A stretch of DNA of 52,216 nucleotides from Syncephalis plumigaleata (lineage: Eukaryota > Zoopagomycota > Zoopagomycetes > Zoopagales > Piptocephalidaceae), in assembly GCA_025201365.1 (NCBI GenBank), contig JAIXMF010000055.1, positions 1-52,216 of the forward strand, read 5' to 3'. Of the stretch, positions 1-10,163 are shown piece after piece. Under the pieces are notes generated by a model. That model was not told where the DNA came from. It saw only the letters and a list, made by a program, of their open reading frames with translations, and made no database searches. Position numbers and translations under genes: made by a program. Numbering within the stretch: position 1 is the stretch's first letter; each line of letters starts with the position of its first letter.

Positions 1-894
1 GTTGCGGCACCATCGTTGCTATCATGGCCTCGATACTCGCTGTATCAGGTCCCGGATAATGCTCGTTCAACCAGCGACATAACGGTTCAGCCAATGGCTC
101 AGTAGTCGTGTGCTCTAGTAGCATTAGCTCGTTAAGTTCCAGTATCATCGTGGCAACTCGGACAAATGTAAGTTCAATGACATTCGCGTCTGTGGTCTGA
201 CCCGCTGATGCTGCCAATAAATGGCGTGCATGACGTTTTAAAGCATCGCGGTATTGATGCGACACCTGACGTACTTGATCCAAACGTTTACGCGACAACG
301 AGAAAATAGCCGATCGAGCATCGTTACTTGCACCGATATTACTGCCCATGGCTAATGTCGATGCTGATGTCGACGCTGATGGTATTGCATCTGTTGTCGC
401 AGTAGCACTGGCTAGCTCCTCTCTTTTTATGGCCAATTGCATTTCTTTAAATATTACATAGGCATCTTGAATAAACTATCATATACGACTATGAATACTA
501 CGCGATATATATTATGAAATGCATCATCGATAAAAAATACTTACGGGAAAACGCGCCACCGGTAAACCGTATAATTGTACCATGTATATGGAACGATCAG
601 GTTCAAAGAAATCTTTAATCTAAGCATTTTATATATTTATGCATATGCATATGTTGGTTATTCAGTATATTGTCGTGTCTTTTTGCTAAATACCAAATCT
701 TGACCTGGTTTACGCGGTTTTGTTCCGCCAACAGCGATAGTAAACGCGTTGTCGACACTTGAAGGCGCCACCAGAAGGGTGCGACCACGAGAAGCCCATT
801 CTCTTGTTTTCCCCGTTTCAATAAACGACGGATTCAAGGTAAATACATCGGGAACAGAATGAATTTCACCCTGACTAGCCGTGTTTGTCTCCAT
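1..894 (-). CDS. NUP85: Nucleoporin Nup85 (N-terminal part, runs off the window edge)
   Basis: Minus-strand gene with exons 894-694, 619-545 and 475-<1; introns of 74 and 69 nt are GT-AG and keep phase. Met at 894 is the first ATG of the open frame. The later exon carries the helical pattern I associate with Nup85: a stretch around FSLSRKRLDQVRQVSHQYR, then MILELNELMLLEHTTTEP, then LAEPLCRWLNEHYPG, which aligns in order with the vertebrate Nup85 region that includes the small helix preceding the 'DWV' segment. Nup85 is a scaffold subunit of the Y-complex (Nup84/Nup107 complex) of the nuclear pore. Only about 250 N-terminal residues are inside the window; the C-terminal solenoid lies to the left. 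Family recognition is from memory of the motif order; a different alpha-solenoid nucleoporin is the alternative. Confidence 0.7.
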
Positions 895-1402
895 AATAGT
901 GGCAGTAAGAGTATAAAGAGAACGAGAGAACGAGAAAGCGTACGCGTAAGAGTGAGAGGGAAAGAAAAGGAAAAGTAGAATTCAATGAATCTGACAGACA
1001 ATAAACGCAACTTATTTGTTTACAAAACTTTCCAACCAGTTAATATAGTTAGTCTTTAACTTTTGCTGTTTATTAATAAATAATTTTGCACATTAGTTAG
1101 CACCACTGTCTTTGTCATTACTAATAATTAGCAAATAATTAACAAAATTATTAATGAAAACATTAACAAAAGTAAGAGAAAGGTTAAAGGAAATCATAAA
1201 GAATGGCATTAATAAAAGTCAATAAATGTATTAACATTACATTACAAAAGTTGCACATCTATTAATAAATAATCTATTTAGTATATAGTTCCAACAAATG
1301 TGCAAACATGTATTAATAAAAGTTAAATACTAGCAATGTCAACTGGCTAGAAAACCCTGTATTCACTTTTTGTATTTTGTTTATGTGTACTGCTCTCATA
1401 CA
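895..1402. other. AT-rich intergenic region between divergent genes, with a dispersed repeat
   Basis: Shared upstream region of the Nup85 and SBP2-like genes. It is strongly AT-rich and dominated by variants of ATTAATAAAAGT. The part from about 1130 to 1290 resembles, in reverse complement, 25680-25800, and the part near 1330-1365 (GTCAACTGGCTAGAAAACCC) resembles 27770-27795, so it looks like a short dispersed repeat. No gene seen. Confidence 0.5.
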
Positions 1403-3333
1403 ATGTCACCGCCAAAACAGAAGCATAAACAAAGCGGTGCTGTCACCACCAGTAGAAAGCCTAAGCCTACGCCGCTTTTACTGGCAGACCATATAGCAGC
1501 GCAACTTTACAAGGTACGTCATTCGCAACTATGAACTATGTAATTGCTTGTACTTACTCATTTGAATTGTATATGTATAAATATAAAAAGAGAAGTAACG
1601 CTACTGCTAAGAAACATCATCGAGATACACGTAAAGGGTCATTTGATATGGATAAACGGAAGAAAATGAGTAAATCTGGATGGTTAGCACGAGAGAGTCA
1701 GTCTATTAAACCACGTAATCCACTGGATAGCAGTGCACCACGTATTATGTATCGAGGATTTCAACGAAGAACACCAAAGGTACGTAAAACCATCACCCCT
1801 ATAAAACGTAAACTATTGGCGGGGAGAGCAGAATTGCGTATGCAACTATCAGAGCGATTAGCACGCATGAAAGACAAGAAAGATCGAAAAGCGATCGATG
1901 ATAATCATCGTAATGCAATGGAGCAGCAAACTACTAAAACGCCAACATCGCCTATGAGGAATATTTGGCTAGAGCGTGGTCCGCCAAACATTGTAGCCAG
2001 TACGAATAATCAACATACAACAGGTACAAATACGCCGTTAAAACGACGTAAAACACGACGTGTCACCAAGAAGAAGAAGAAGAAGAACAGCGGCAATAGC
2101 AGCAATCAAAATTTGACGTTAACATCGAATGAGCAACTTTTAAATGATATGCCAATACAAATTCGATATATACTAAGTCATACGCTAAACTATAATCGTG
2201 GATTACCTCAAAGGTAAGATATCATAAGGAATTATGAAATGCATCGGAAAACACAATCAGCTAACTGCTTGACCAGTTACTGTGATCAACTGGTGTCTAT
2301 AGAGTTGGATAAAGCCGTAACGAATCTATTAGGGGAATTGATTCGATTTCAGAAAAGAAAGCAACAACAAGATCCGATCAAGGTAAAATGTTTATTAATT
2401 ATTAATGAAAGCAAACATGCACGCATTGACATAAATACAGGCAAAAATACGAAAACGATATGTTATCGGATTACGTGAGACATTACGTGCACTTGCACTG
2501 AACAAGGCGCGTTGTGTTATTATGGCCAAGAACATTGAATATATTCATCCTAGTGGTAAGCTAAATAGACGAATGTTAGGACAGCAATGACATATATTCA
2601 TCTGATCCATGTCATAGAGGAGCAACTTGACCCATTGGTGGTGGAGATACGACAACAATGCTATCATCAAGCGATACCACTCGTTTATTCGATGACTCGA
2701 CGTCAACTTGGTCAAGCAACCGGTGAGGCTCGTGGACGTCGTGCGGGCGGTGTCGCATGCCTAGCCCTACTAATGATAGATGGCGCCGAGCCACTCTACG
2801 AGCAAGTATTGAATCAAGCTGAAAAAGATAGCACTAACTGGCGAAACTACTTTTGCAGTTTGTCACCATCCACTGAATCGGCTATGCCGTGGAATAATTA
2901 CCGCGAAACACCGATATGGTTGGCTGCGTGGCATGGCTACTCGGTGGATGTGGTACGTATTTGCTTAGAGAAAGGCTGGCCGATAGACGCATGCCCTATT
3001 ACTATACCAGCTACCGACAATGGTAATAGTAATGCCAGCGAGAATGAATATCATCATTGGACGCCATTGATGGCTGCAGCCTATCGGGGTCACACCCATC
3101 TAGTGGCCTATCTACTGGCGAATGGAGCCAATGTAAACGCGCAGGATCAACAGAATAGATCGGCACTATGGCTAGCAGTGGAACAGGGCCATGTGCAAGT
3201 AGTGAAAGAACTGCTAAAACCAATCCATGGCACTGACGCGACTATACGCGATAAGCATGATCAAACCGTATTACATGTAGCTATTCAAAAAAATCACGTA
3301 AAGATAATTGAAATATTACGACAACTTAATTGA
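1403..3333 (+). CDS. SECIS-binding protein 2-like L7Ae protein with C-terminal ankyrin repeats
   Basis: Five exons: 1403-1513, 1591-2213, 2277-2382, 2441-2555, 2618-3333; all GT-AG introns (58-77 nt) and all phases close, giving 556 residues. Residues 1-240 are basic, low complexity, with a poly-Lys run. Residues about 245-388 match the SBP2/SECISBP2L RNA-binding core: SYCDQLVSIELD, then LIRFQKR...QDPIKAK, KRYVIGLRETLRAL and the L7Ae fold ending IDGAEPLYEQVL. L7Ae-family proteins bind kink-turn RNA; SBP2 binds SECIS elements for selenocysteine insertion. Residues about 415-556 form four ankyrin repeats (e.g. TPLMAAAYRGHTHLVAYLLA). The L7Ae and ankyrin parts lie in the same final exon, so they are one protein. 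SBP2-like proteins may exist in organisms without selenocysteine, so the RNA target is inferred. No SECIS or UGA-Sec gene was seen here. Confidence 0.75.
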
Positions 3334-3483
3334 AACTAAGAGAGAGAGATAGAATATTACTTTTATTATTTGATAATTTCTTTTTTTTGTAAACGATTCA
3401 ATAAAAGACAAGCGAGTAATTTAATTGATCCTAGGAAGCATGTTACATCAATGAAAATAAAAAATGTAGTCGTTGTGATTTAT

Positions 3484-4227
3484 TTAATGAAAACCAAAAC
3501 GTTCCTTTAGCGATGTCATTTCCTCGTGGATGCGATGGCGTAATCGGCCGTGTTTACCATGAAGTTTATCGCTCCAGTAGCTGTTTGCCTCTTGTACTTC
3601 GGTAGTCTCCGATTTATCTCCATCTTTCACCGTGGTAGTTGTCGTGGTAACTGTAATGGTGGCCGCTCGATTGAGACGATCAAGCTCGCCCATGAGTGAT
3701 TGTAAACGCTCGGATGTTTCACGGCATCGTTCGCGTAATGCATCGCCATTGCCTTCTTTACGTAAATGGCGTACATGTCGTTGTACTTTACGTGCTTTCG
3801 CTTTGTCCTCATCATCACTCGTGTCAGATGATGACGATGATGACGACGACGATGATGCCGCTGCTGCATTATCGTCCTTTTCCCCTTGCTTTTCCTTCTT
3901 CGATTCAAGTTGATCAAGCGCCAAATGAATCATCTTCAAATCATTATCTAGTAGTTTGTCGAGTTCACCTTTAACGTGGTTCAAACGTTCGTTGAGCTCG
4001 TCCCTCTCCGATTCAACCGCGCGTTTGAGCATCCGACGACGCCAGTTGCGACGATAATGCTTAAACACACGAATAAGCCCCATGCCCGCCACTGTGACGA
4101 GAGTGGCCGATACCGCTGCCACCACAATATGCTTGCCCTTGACGGTATGGCCGCTAATAGTGCCAACAGGTTTGTCCAAAGCACGAGATGCGGAATCAGC
4201 CGCGTTATGAAGTGCTTTCGGTGCCAT
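3484..4227 (-). CDS. Unknown single-pass membrane protein with coiled coil and Ser/Asp-rich segment
   Basis: Single-exon minus-strand gene of 247 residues, starting at the ATG at 4227; its 3' end faces the SBP2-like gene 150 nt away. One hydrophobic segment (about residues 34-55, IVVAAVSATLVTVAGMGLI) is followed by a very basic stretch (HYRRNWRRRMLKR), which predicts a membrane anchor with the long C-terminal part in the cytosol or matrix. Residues about 65-110 are a charged coiled coil; then comes an acidic Ser/Asp run and a second helical region rich in Arg/Glu. A Thr run follows. I do not recognise a family. The composition and codon use look like the neighbouring genes, and the frame is uninterrupted, so a real gene is likely. 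Confidence 0.6.
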   Translation of the reverse strand: MAPKALHNAADSASRALDKPVGTISGHTVKGKHIVVAAVSATLVTVAGMGLIRVFKHYRRNWRRRMLKRAVESERDELNERLNHVKGELDKLLDNDLKMIHLALDQLESKKEKQGEKDDNAAAASSSSSSSSSSDTSDDEDKAKARKVQRHVRHLRKEGNGDALRERCRETSERLQSLMGELDRLNRAATITVTTTTTTVKDGDKSETTEVQEANSYWSDKLHGKHGRLRHRIHEEMTSLKERFGFH

Positions 4228-5014
4228 AATATATGTGTATATCTCTTTTGTGTTGTTAACGGTAGTAGTAGTATGGGACGGAGAATGAAATGAAATAAAG
4301 TTGATAAACTACTAGTAGGTGTAAGCGTAGAATAGAATAGAAGGAATTGCTAAAGCCGTTGAACAGGCTAGGCCCAACTACCGCACACACGTCATCTTAG
4401 CATTCTCGTCATTTCCTTATTGATATGTGATATACTGTTGATCACCATACTCATTGGTAAAAGTCGACATTTATTTAGACCAATCATTAATTGTGTAACT
4501 TTGCCATACACCTATATACATACATACACACACGCGCGCTATGTAGAAGCAATATAGAATGATGAAAGTAAAATCATTATCATTATAGATAGTAATATAT
4601 CAATGTACTTGCACGTCTAGTTGAACAACTGTAACTAACATCGTGCAACAGCATCAGTATGAATGATGCCTCATATTCAGTATATCACGCGACTGTGGAG
4701 TATGCAGGACAGGGTCGGCGACAGCACTCCCCATGCATTCTGCGATAACAATGATGGCTAGAAAACCCGTTTATTGCATATCTAGTCCAATATGGATCCC
4801 GGATGGTGTTGAACTTCGTAATAGCAATAGTTGCCTTTGAATGCGATCCGACAACCTCGTGATTATCCTTTATTCGGTTGTTCTACTCGATACAAGAATT
4901 TAATATTAGTACTTTTATTGCATAATCCACTTTCATAACACACAAATAATATATATATATCTTCCTAAATTCCATTGTAAACATTATATCCACTTCCCGT
5001 AAGATAGTTGTGCC
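4228..5014. other. Intergenic region between divergent genes
   Basis: About 790 bases upstream of both the minus-strand membrane protein and the 7TM gene. AT-rich, with short CA-type runs near 4500-4535 and no open frame that looks coding. Nothing identifiable beyond likely promoters. Confidence 0.5.
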
Positions 5015-6001
5015 ATGAAGCAGACGACCAGTTCAGGTCAACTCAACTCGTACGAGTACTGGGTCGGTGACGGTCAGGATATCCTGGCTATTCGTAGACG
5101 TAGCACGGGCATCCATCTACAAGTTATGGCGAATACCATCCTACTAGTCTTATTCGTATATAACTTTCTTACTTCCATTAAAATTACATGTAAACATCCT
5201 CGTCGACTTGTATCATGGTGTTGCCTTATACCATCGGCATTGGGCGTCATTGTATTTGGTATCATAGTCTTACCGGGATGTTTGCCATGGGGTGCTCCAT
5301 GCTACTCGGCAGTCTGGAGTGTCGTCGTTGGGTATTCGCTCTCCTCGATGACCGTGCACACCTCGCTGCTAGAACGCGCCTACTACGCTCATAATCGTAA
5401 TATCTGGCTATTGATCATTGGGATAGTGATCATTGCCGCTCCATCACCAGTGTTCATTTATCTTGTATGGCTTCTTGTCAAGGTGGAAAATCTACCCGGT
5501 TCAGGTTGTAATGCCACATTCCCCTCGTTCTTCCCCTATTTCCGCTTACTCTTGGATGCACCTCCTAATATCATATTTTCCGTATCGTTTATCATCGTAT
5601 TCTACCAGCAGTATAAACGCCTAGGAGACCAATGCTGGAAGGGACTAGCCCAGGATGGAATTATTACCGCATTGCTTATTATTACTTCCAACTTTCTTTG
5701 CATGCTAGCCAATGTCCTACACATCTTTGGTCCAATCACGGATATGGTATACATTCTAGACTGGTGAGCATAATATAGTTTTGTTTTTTTTGTTTCTAAC
5801 TCGCTAATTCTACTCACGCTTACATGTAGGGTGGTGACGACAACACTATTAGTATATAGCGTTCATCGTCGGGAGACCATCCAATCGAGTCTATATAAGA
5901 AACAATCAGCAACACCACTCGCCACTGAAGCGTTCACCCTACAGCTGGGCGAGACATGTGGCTACACGTATATTGACTCGCATGCTATATACTCCTCCTA
6001 A
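5015..6001 (+). CDS. Seven-transmembrane (GPCR-like) protein, paralogue 1
   Basis: Two exons, 5015-5763 and 5830-6001, joined by a 66-nt GT-AG intron inside the codon of a Trp in transmembrane segment 7; 306 residues. Seven hydrophobic segments can be counted (for example VMANTILLVLFVYNFL, GVIVFGIIVLPG, NIWLLIIGIVIIAAPSP, GIITALLIITSNFLCM and the one spanning the intron, ILDWVVTTTLLVYSV), followed by a short cytosolic tail. It shares spaced motifs with the gene at 28122-29146: a Pro-Arg-Arg-Leu loop before TM2, a LERAYYAHNRNIW-like segment before TM4, and QQYKRLGDQCWK before TM6, plus the identical intron position. A receptor role is inferred only from topology; I cannot place it in a named GPCR class. 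Confidence 0.65.
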
Positions 6002-6408
6002 GGACACTAATATACAGACACACACATATATATATAACATCGATATCATGCCTACTTGACGGGACATTACATAGAAGTGAAACCATGTTTGTTACGACTA
6101 TCTGTGTTTATTCGAGTATGTATCGTGAATACGGCAATGTAAGCTTCGTATCATTTAATGCCATTGTATCTTTGCTGTAATGGTATAACACCGCCTATAG
6201 TTCAGCAACAAATAGATAAAAGCGACGAAGAATGGTGGTATAATATTGAGCATTGCTAATAAGTGTACTAGTAGGAATCAGTATGTGCTACGTAAGTCTA
6301 TGAGCAATTGGGAAGTTGTCGGTAGAGTAAACTGCATGTGTATGTAAATGAATGAATGGATTTACTAGATCATCAAGTATGCCGGTTTATACAGCGTAAT
6401 CAATAATG
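6002..6408. other. Intergenic, left flank of the inverted-repeat arm
   Basis: AT-rich 3' flank of the 7TM gene. Bases around 6150-6200 (TTCGTATCATNTAATGNCATTG-like) resemble 35335-35385, suggesting a further diverged dispersed repeat. No gene seen. Confidence 0.4.
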
Positions 6409-8579
6409 ATAATAGATCATATTAATTGGATGAATGTCGTATCGCATTATAGACACCATCAAGTATGTTCATGTTCTCTTGACACGTCCATATGATTGTG
6501 GGATCATTCGATGACATGCCATAATGCATTGCAATCAGTATTGATCACGTCAAATGACAATGAAATGAGCAATGATAGATTACATACAAATGAACATGTC
6601 ATGTAGATGTCATGATAACGGATGACATCAGTATGATCGTTATGTATTTTATTGACTAATAGATCGGAGTAATATGAGTATATTAATATAAGATATATAG
6701 CTTATCCATCTATTACTAGCAATCAATAAGCACTAATAAGTACTAAAAATAGACGGCATGCTTGTTACTAGTGCCTGATGGCATTAACGATCTACTAATC
6801 CATTTCTAAGTATCCATTTCATTGCCATTTCCCTTTTCCTTCACTTTCCCTTCTATACCAATGCTGTCTTCTTCGTGCTAATTACATTCCACTTGCCAAT
6901 AAACAACACGCGCCTTATTCGTGCCAACTGCACTCTAGTTGTTTCTATTGTTTCCCTGCTATTTATTTCTTAAACAACACGCGTCTTCTTTGTGTCAACT
7001 ACTTCCACTTGCCAATAAACAACACGTGTTTACTTCCTCTTGACTATATGCTAGTTATTCCTCTTTCTTCTATTTACTCTCTCAGTAATACGCGTCTTAT
7101 TCGTGTCATTCTATTCCTATATTCCTTGTTTATTGCTTCCGGTTATTCTTTTGTTTACTACTAATCTTAGCTCGTTAATGTGCTCATTTGTCTTTAGTAT
7201 CATAACACCTTTGTTTATTGCTTGTTCTACTTATTAGCATACACTGTTCTGTCTTGTATGCGCATTGTTGCTTATGTGTCTGCTATCCTCGCTGATACAC
7301 GTCATCTCCACCTTGTCTTTCTTCCACTATTCGTTCATATATCACTCCACTCTATCATAATAATATCTACACGCGGTTACTCCACTACAAACATACGTCG
7401 TTTCTGCAAGTTGTTCGAGTATGCGTGTCTTTGTACCGAGTACTTATTACTTTATTCCTTGTTCCTTCGCTTTCATTCTTAACAATATATCACTTGTCGT
7501 TAGTCTATTCCTCGGTCTTGTTCCATTCTATTCTTGACTACCGGTAACGTACAACCTGCTAAGCGTACTGATCATTTATTTATTCGCAGCATTTGCTATT
7601 CCTCGCTATACTGACAGCGCTGTTTCTTGTCTATACAGTAGCGTGTTTATTTACCTTAATTGCCGCTGATTGCATAATAGGACAGTGCAAATAACTAAAC
7701 GTGCACGCTATATGCATTCTTCTCTTCTTCTCTTCTGCTCCTTCTGCTCATTTTCTACTGTTTCTCTGTGCTTTCCTGCTCTCACATATCACTTACATGT
7801 TTAATAAAATGCCATGGATTACACCCGTTCATTTTATTTATCTCTCTCTTTGGTCACATACATGTAGACATTATTGTAGTGTTATCAGGTGTAAGCGTAT
7901 ATGTATGATCCTTTGTCATATACGTGCTAACAACTTATTAATTGGAATGGTTGGTATACTGCTCGTTCTTAATTGTACTATATTGCCAGCAAACAGTGTA
8001 GGCTCATTTTAGTTTAATCATTCTATTTTATTGCTGTATTATAATCTTGTCTTGACTGTAGGTTGCTTTGTGGCATGGACCTGTGTTTGTATGAAAGTGT
8101 TAACGTACCAATATTGTCTTTATTGTTATATCTCAATGATCATTGAATGCACGATTAATTAAGCATCGTTATTATTACTACAGCACATCCAGACGTAGAA
8201 TTCGATAACGACTCGATATATAGCGTATGATCATGGAGTATGCGAGTATTTGTAATGTGCATCCGATTTATTTGATATGGTATAGTTGACACTGTAAACT
8301 ATCATTGAAGCATTTGGTAAAATCGAGTATTGCATTCTCGTTGTAAGCATATATGCATACGTGGTCATTCCATTCACTAGTTTGATAACTATTAAATTGT
8401 TAATAACATTAATTGAATATGACTACAAGATAGCACAGGACCTACGGATAAGATGATAGCAAAAGACATGTATATAAATCCATTTACTAAACTGCATTAG
8501 ATTTATGATTTTGAATCCGATGAAGTAGTCCCGGTAGCCATAGCATCAATGGATGGATTTGAACTAGGTGGCGATAATA
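6409..8579 (+). repeat. Left arm of 2.17-kb inverted repeat (intact, unoccupied copy)
   Basis: Reverse complement matches 13077-14972 plus 19176-19450; outer and inner ends were found by reading both copies until they diverge. The pieces checked, including two incidental frames of 86 and 103 codons, are identical. The arm contains, in order, a segment also present at 38340-38560, a pyrimidine-rich block also present at 10250-11126 and 35360-36304, and a piece of PUF60-like exon. The DIRS element that splits the other arm is absent; the empty site lies between 6683 and 6684. Confidence 0.9.
6709..7200 (+). repeat. Iterated AACACGCGTCTT..TTCGTGTC motif block
   Basis: Irregular tandem copies of a unit built on AAACAACACGCGTCTTATTC followed by GTGTCAACT and a spacer like CATTCCACTTGCCAAT, spaced about 45-75 nt apart. 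Copies are seen near 6904, 6973, 7017 and 7084, and again near 10461-10590 and 35526-35790, with inverted copies at 14530-14770 and 30160-30330. Each unit contains a short dyad, CACG ... CGTG. Function unknown. Confidence 0.6.
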
Positions 8580-8622
8580 TCCATGTTACTACAGCGATGA
8601 TACCTGGCACATTAATCGAAGG
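8501..8622 (+). pseudogene. PUF60-like exon fragment (end of RRM2), frameshifted
   Basis: Encodes a short piece ending an RRM (VAIASMDGFELGGDNIHV then TAMIPGTLIEGMN), matching the exon at 36649-36827. Relative to that copy one T is missing just after the splice acceptor at 8500, so the frame is broken at the start. After about 8622 the sequence jumps to a stretch (near 8665-8715) resembling 37655-37720, which lies downstream of the UHM exons in the other copy, so the UHM part has been deleted here. Confidence 0.65.
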
Positions 8623-9182
8623 TATGAATGTTCCTATATTGAATTTTACTATTGGGAACTTGTTATTCATTAATAAAAAGTATTATTAGTGTTGTACACC
8701 AACATTGATTCGTTTGTCGGATGACATGAATAAAATAATGTTTAGAAACACATGTGTAACTCGTTAATGTACAATAAATAGGCGATAATGCTTTGAATTT
8801 GCTCATAAAAAGGCATATATGTTATGGCTTCTTAGTACGATAACTAGGTAGCACTGATACATTTAGCATTTCAGACATGCATGATTCATATCATGCTCTT
8901 ATAAAGTATTCGTATAATGATGTCTAATAATGTTCGGGATCTACAATGGAAACAACGTTAAGAAGTAATAATAAAAATCATGAAACATTGTTTCCGTAAA
9001 TTATGAATGTTACAAGTTTCATATTTATTCTTAGGCAGAGGCTATGTAACATGTGTAGATACAAGTTAAGGCAAGCAATTAACGTATATCTATATTAAAT
9101 AGTGCGCTATTCTGAAGAGATAGAACGACAGCGAAAACGCCATTCATCATTCCAATTATCATTTCATAACAGTCACGCTATC
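8623..9182 (+). other. Non-coding flank upstream of LPMO copy 1
   Basis: AT-rich. A short part resembles the PUF60-like 3' flank; the remainder holds no recognisable gene. It must supply the promoter of the LPMO gene at 9183, because the duplicated DNA begins only at 9267. Confidence 0.4.
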
Positions 9183-10163
9183 ATGCTATATTCATTGTCA
9201 AAGACTATTGTCATCAGTCAGTTGGCCGTCATTTTAATGATTGCTACTGTACAGCAAACTGTAGCTCATTCCTGGCTTGAATGTACCGATTACTCAGTTG
9301 GCACGGCTCAATGTAGCGGATACCAGCGTGGCTGGAGTGCCAGTCATACCGATACCGATGTGACCTACCGTATCCTGGACAGGAAGAACGTGCCGGTCTG
9401 CTTCCCTGGTCGACAAGACTCCAGCAATAGTTACACGCCCGGATTCCCGATGGCTCAAGCTCGTCCCGGTCAGACGCTTACGTTCACATATCTGGAGAAC
9501 GGACATGTGACGAAGGATCGTCTGCCGGATAAGCCGGATCCAAAGACGTACACCATTCATTGGTCGTCGGCGGCAAACGAGGATACGCTCAAGATGCGAT
9601 CCGACCTATCGAGCAGCAATCAATTGGGCGAAGCACAACCATTCGATGATGGCCAGTGCTCGGAAGATGGATTGCAGCCAGGTCGCATCAAGAGGCCGTG
9701 CCGCGGTACCTTTACTATTCCCAATGATGCCACACCAGGTCGTCACCAATTCGTGTGGTGGTGGAAATTCGATAAGGCAGCACCCGAAGAGTACACCGCT
9801 TGTTTCGACGTTATGGTAACAACTGCGGATGGTGGCAATGTGGTGAACACATCGGGTATATCACAACGCAACGCTCGCACTAGCAATGCTTCTATTAACC
9901 TAGAAAGCACTAAGGCGACCACATCTTCTACCAGCATATCTTCGGAAGCACTCTCTAGTAGGCGTACGCAGCCAGCAGCTACAGCATCGTCGACTGTATA
10001 TTCATCATGCAAGGGTCAAGTATACGATGCATCACGATATGTCTGCGACAATAATCAGCTTTGCCCGCTAAATTATCGTGCATGTGGCGAAGCTTGCTAT
10101 CAATCCAGCAGTTATAAATGTTGTCCTGGCAATCGACTTGTTCAGATAACGCATAACTGCTAA
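9183..10163 (+). CDS. Secreted LPMO-like copper enzyme with X278-like C-terminal module, copy 1
   Basis: Single exon, 326 residues from ATG 9183 (an upstream GTG in frame is not a plausible start). A signal peptide ending TVQQTVA is followed by mature His1 in HSWLECTDYS, the N-terminal copper ligand of lytic polysaccharide monooxygenases. LTFTYLENGHVTK resembles the strand carrying the second His in other LPMO families, and EEYTACFDV supplies the axial aromatic; this assignment is by analogy. A Ser/Thr-rich linker leads to a Cys-rich module (GQVYDASRYVC, LCP, CGEACYQSSSYKC) like the X278 module reported on fungal AA11 chitin-active LPMOs. Likely role: oxidative cleavage of chitin or a related polysaccharide outside the cell. 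From His1 onward the protein is identical to the gene at 30586-31602; the signal peptide is unrelated. Confidence 0.75.
   Translation: MLYSLSKTIVISQLAVILMIATVQQTVAHSWLECTDYSVGTAQCSGYQRGWSASHTDTDVTYRILDRKNVPVCFPGRQDSSNSYTPGFPMAQARPGQTLTFTYLENGHVTKDRLPDKPDPKTYTIHWSSAANEDTLKMRSDLSSSNQLGEAQPFDDGQCSEDGLQPGRIKRPCRGTFTIPNDATPGRHQFVWWWKFDKAAPEEYTACFDVMVTTADGGNVVNTSGISQRNARTSNASINLESTKATTSSTSISSEALSSRRTQPAATASSTVYSSCKGQVYDASRYVCDNNQLCPLNYRACGEACYQSSSYKCCPGNRLVQITHNC

Noticed and set aside
1403-3333. Selenocysteine use demonstrated in this window
   Set aside because: No in-frame UGA needing readthrough and no SECIS-like element was seen; the SBP2-like gene alone does not prove Sec insertion.
3627-4293. 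Several overlapping frames on both strands over the membrane-protein gene
   Set aside because: Poly-Asp, poly-His or poly-Val readings of the same GAT/GTC-type repeat; only the minus-strand frame with ATG 4227 has sensible domain structure.
5764-5767. In-frame TGA after the TM7 Trp as a stop or readthrough codon
   Set aside because: It lies in a GT-AG intron; the paralogue has the same intron and the spliced product continues with WVVT in both.
7222-8012. Frames of 86 and 103 codons in the repeat arm (and their copies at 13644-14434)
   Set aside because: Hydrophobic, Ser/Leu/Cys-rich products of pyrimidine-biased repeat DNA. Identical copies reflect the recent duplication, not selection.
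9294-10012. Antisense frames of 88-89 codons over the LPMO gene
   Set aside because: Shadows of the coding strand; conserved in the second copy only because the DNA is identical.
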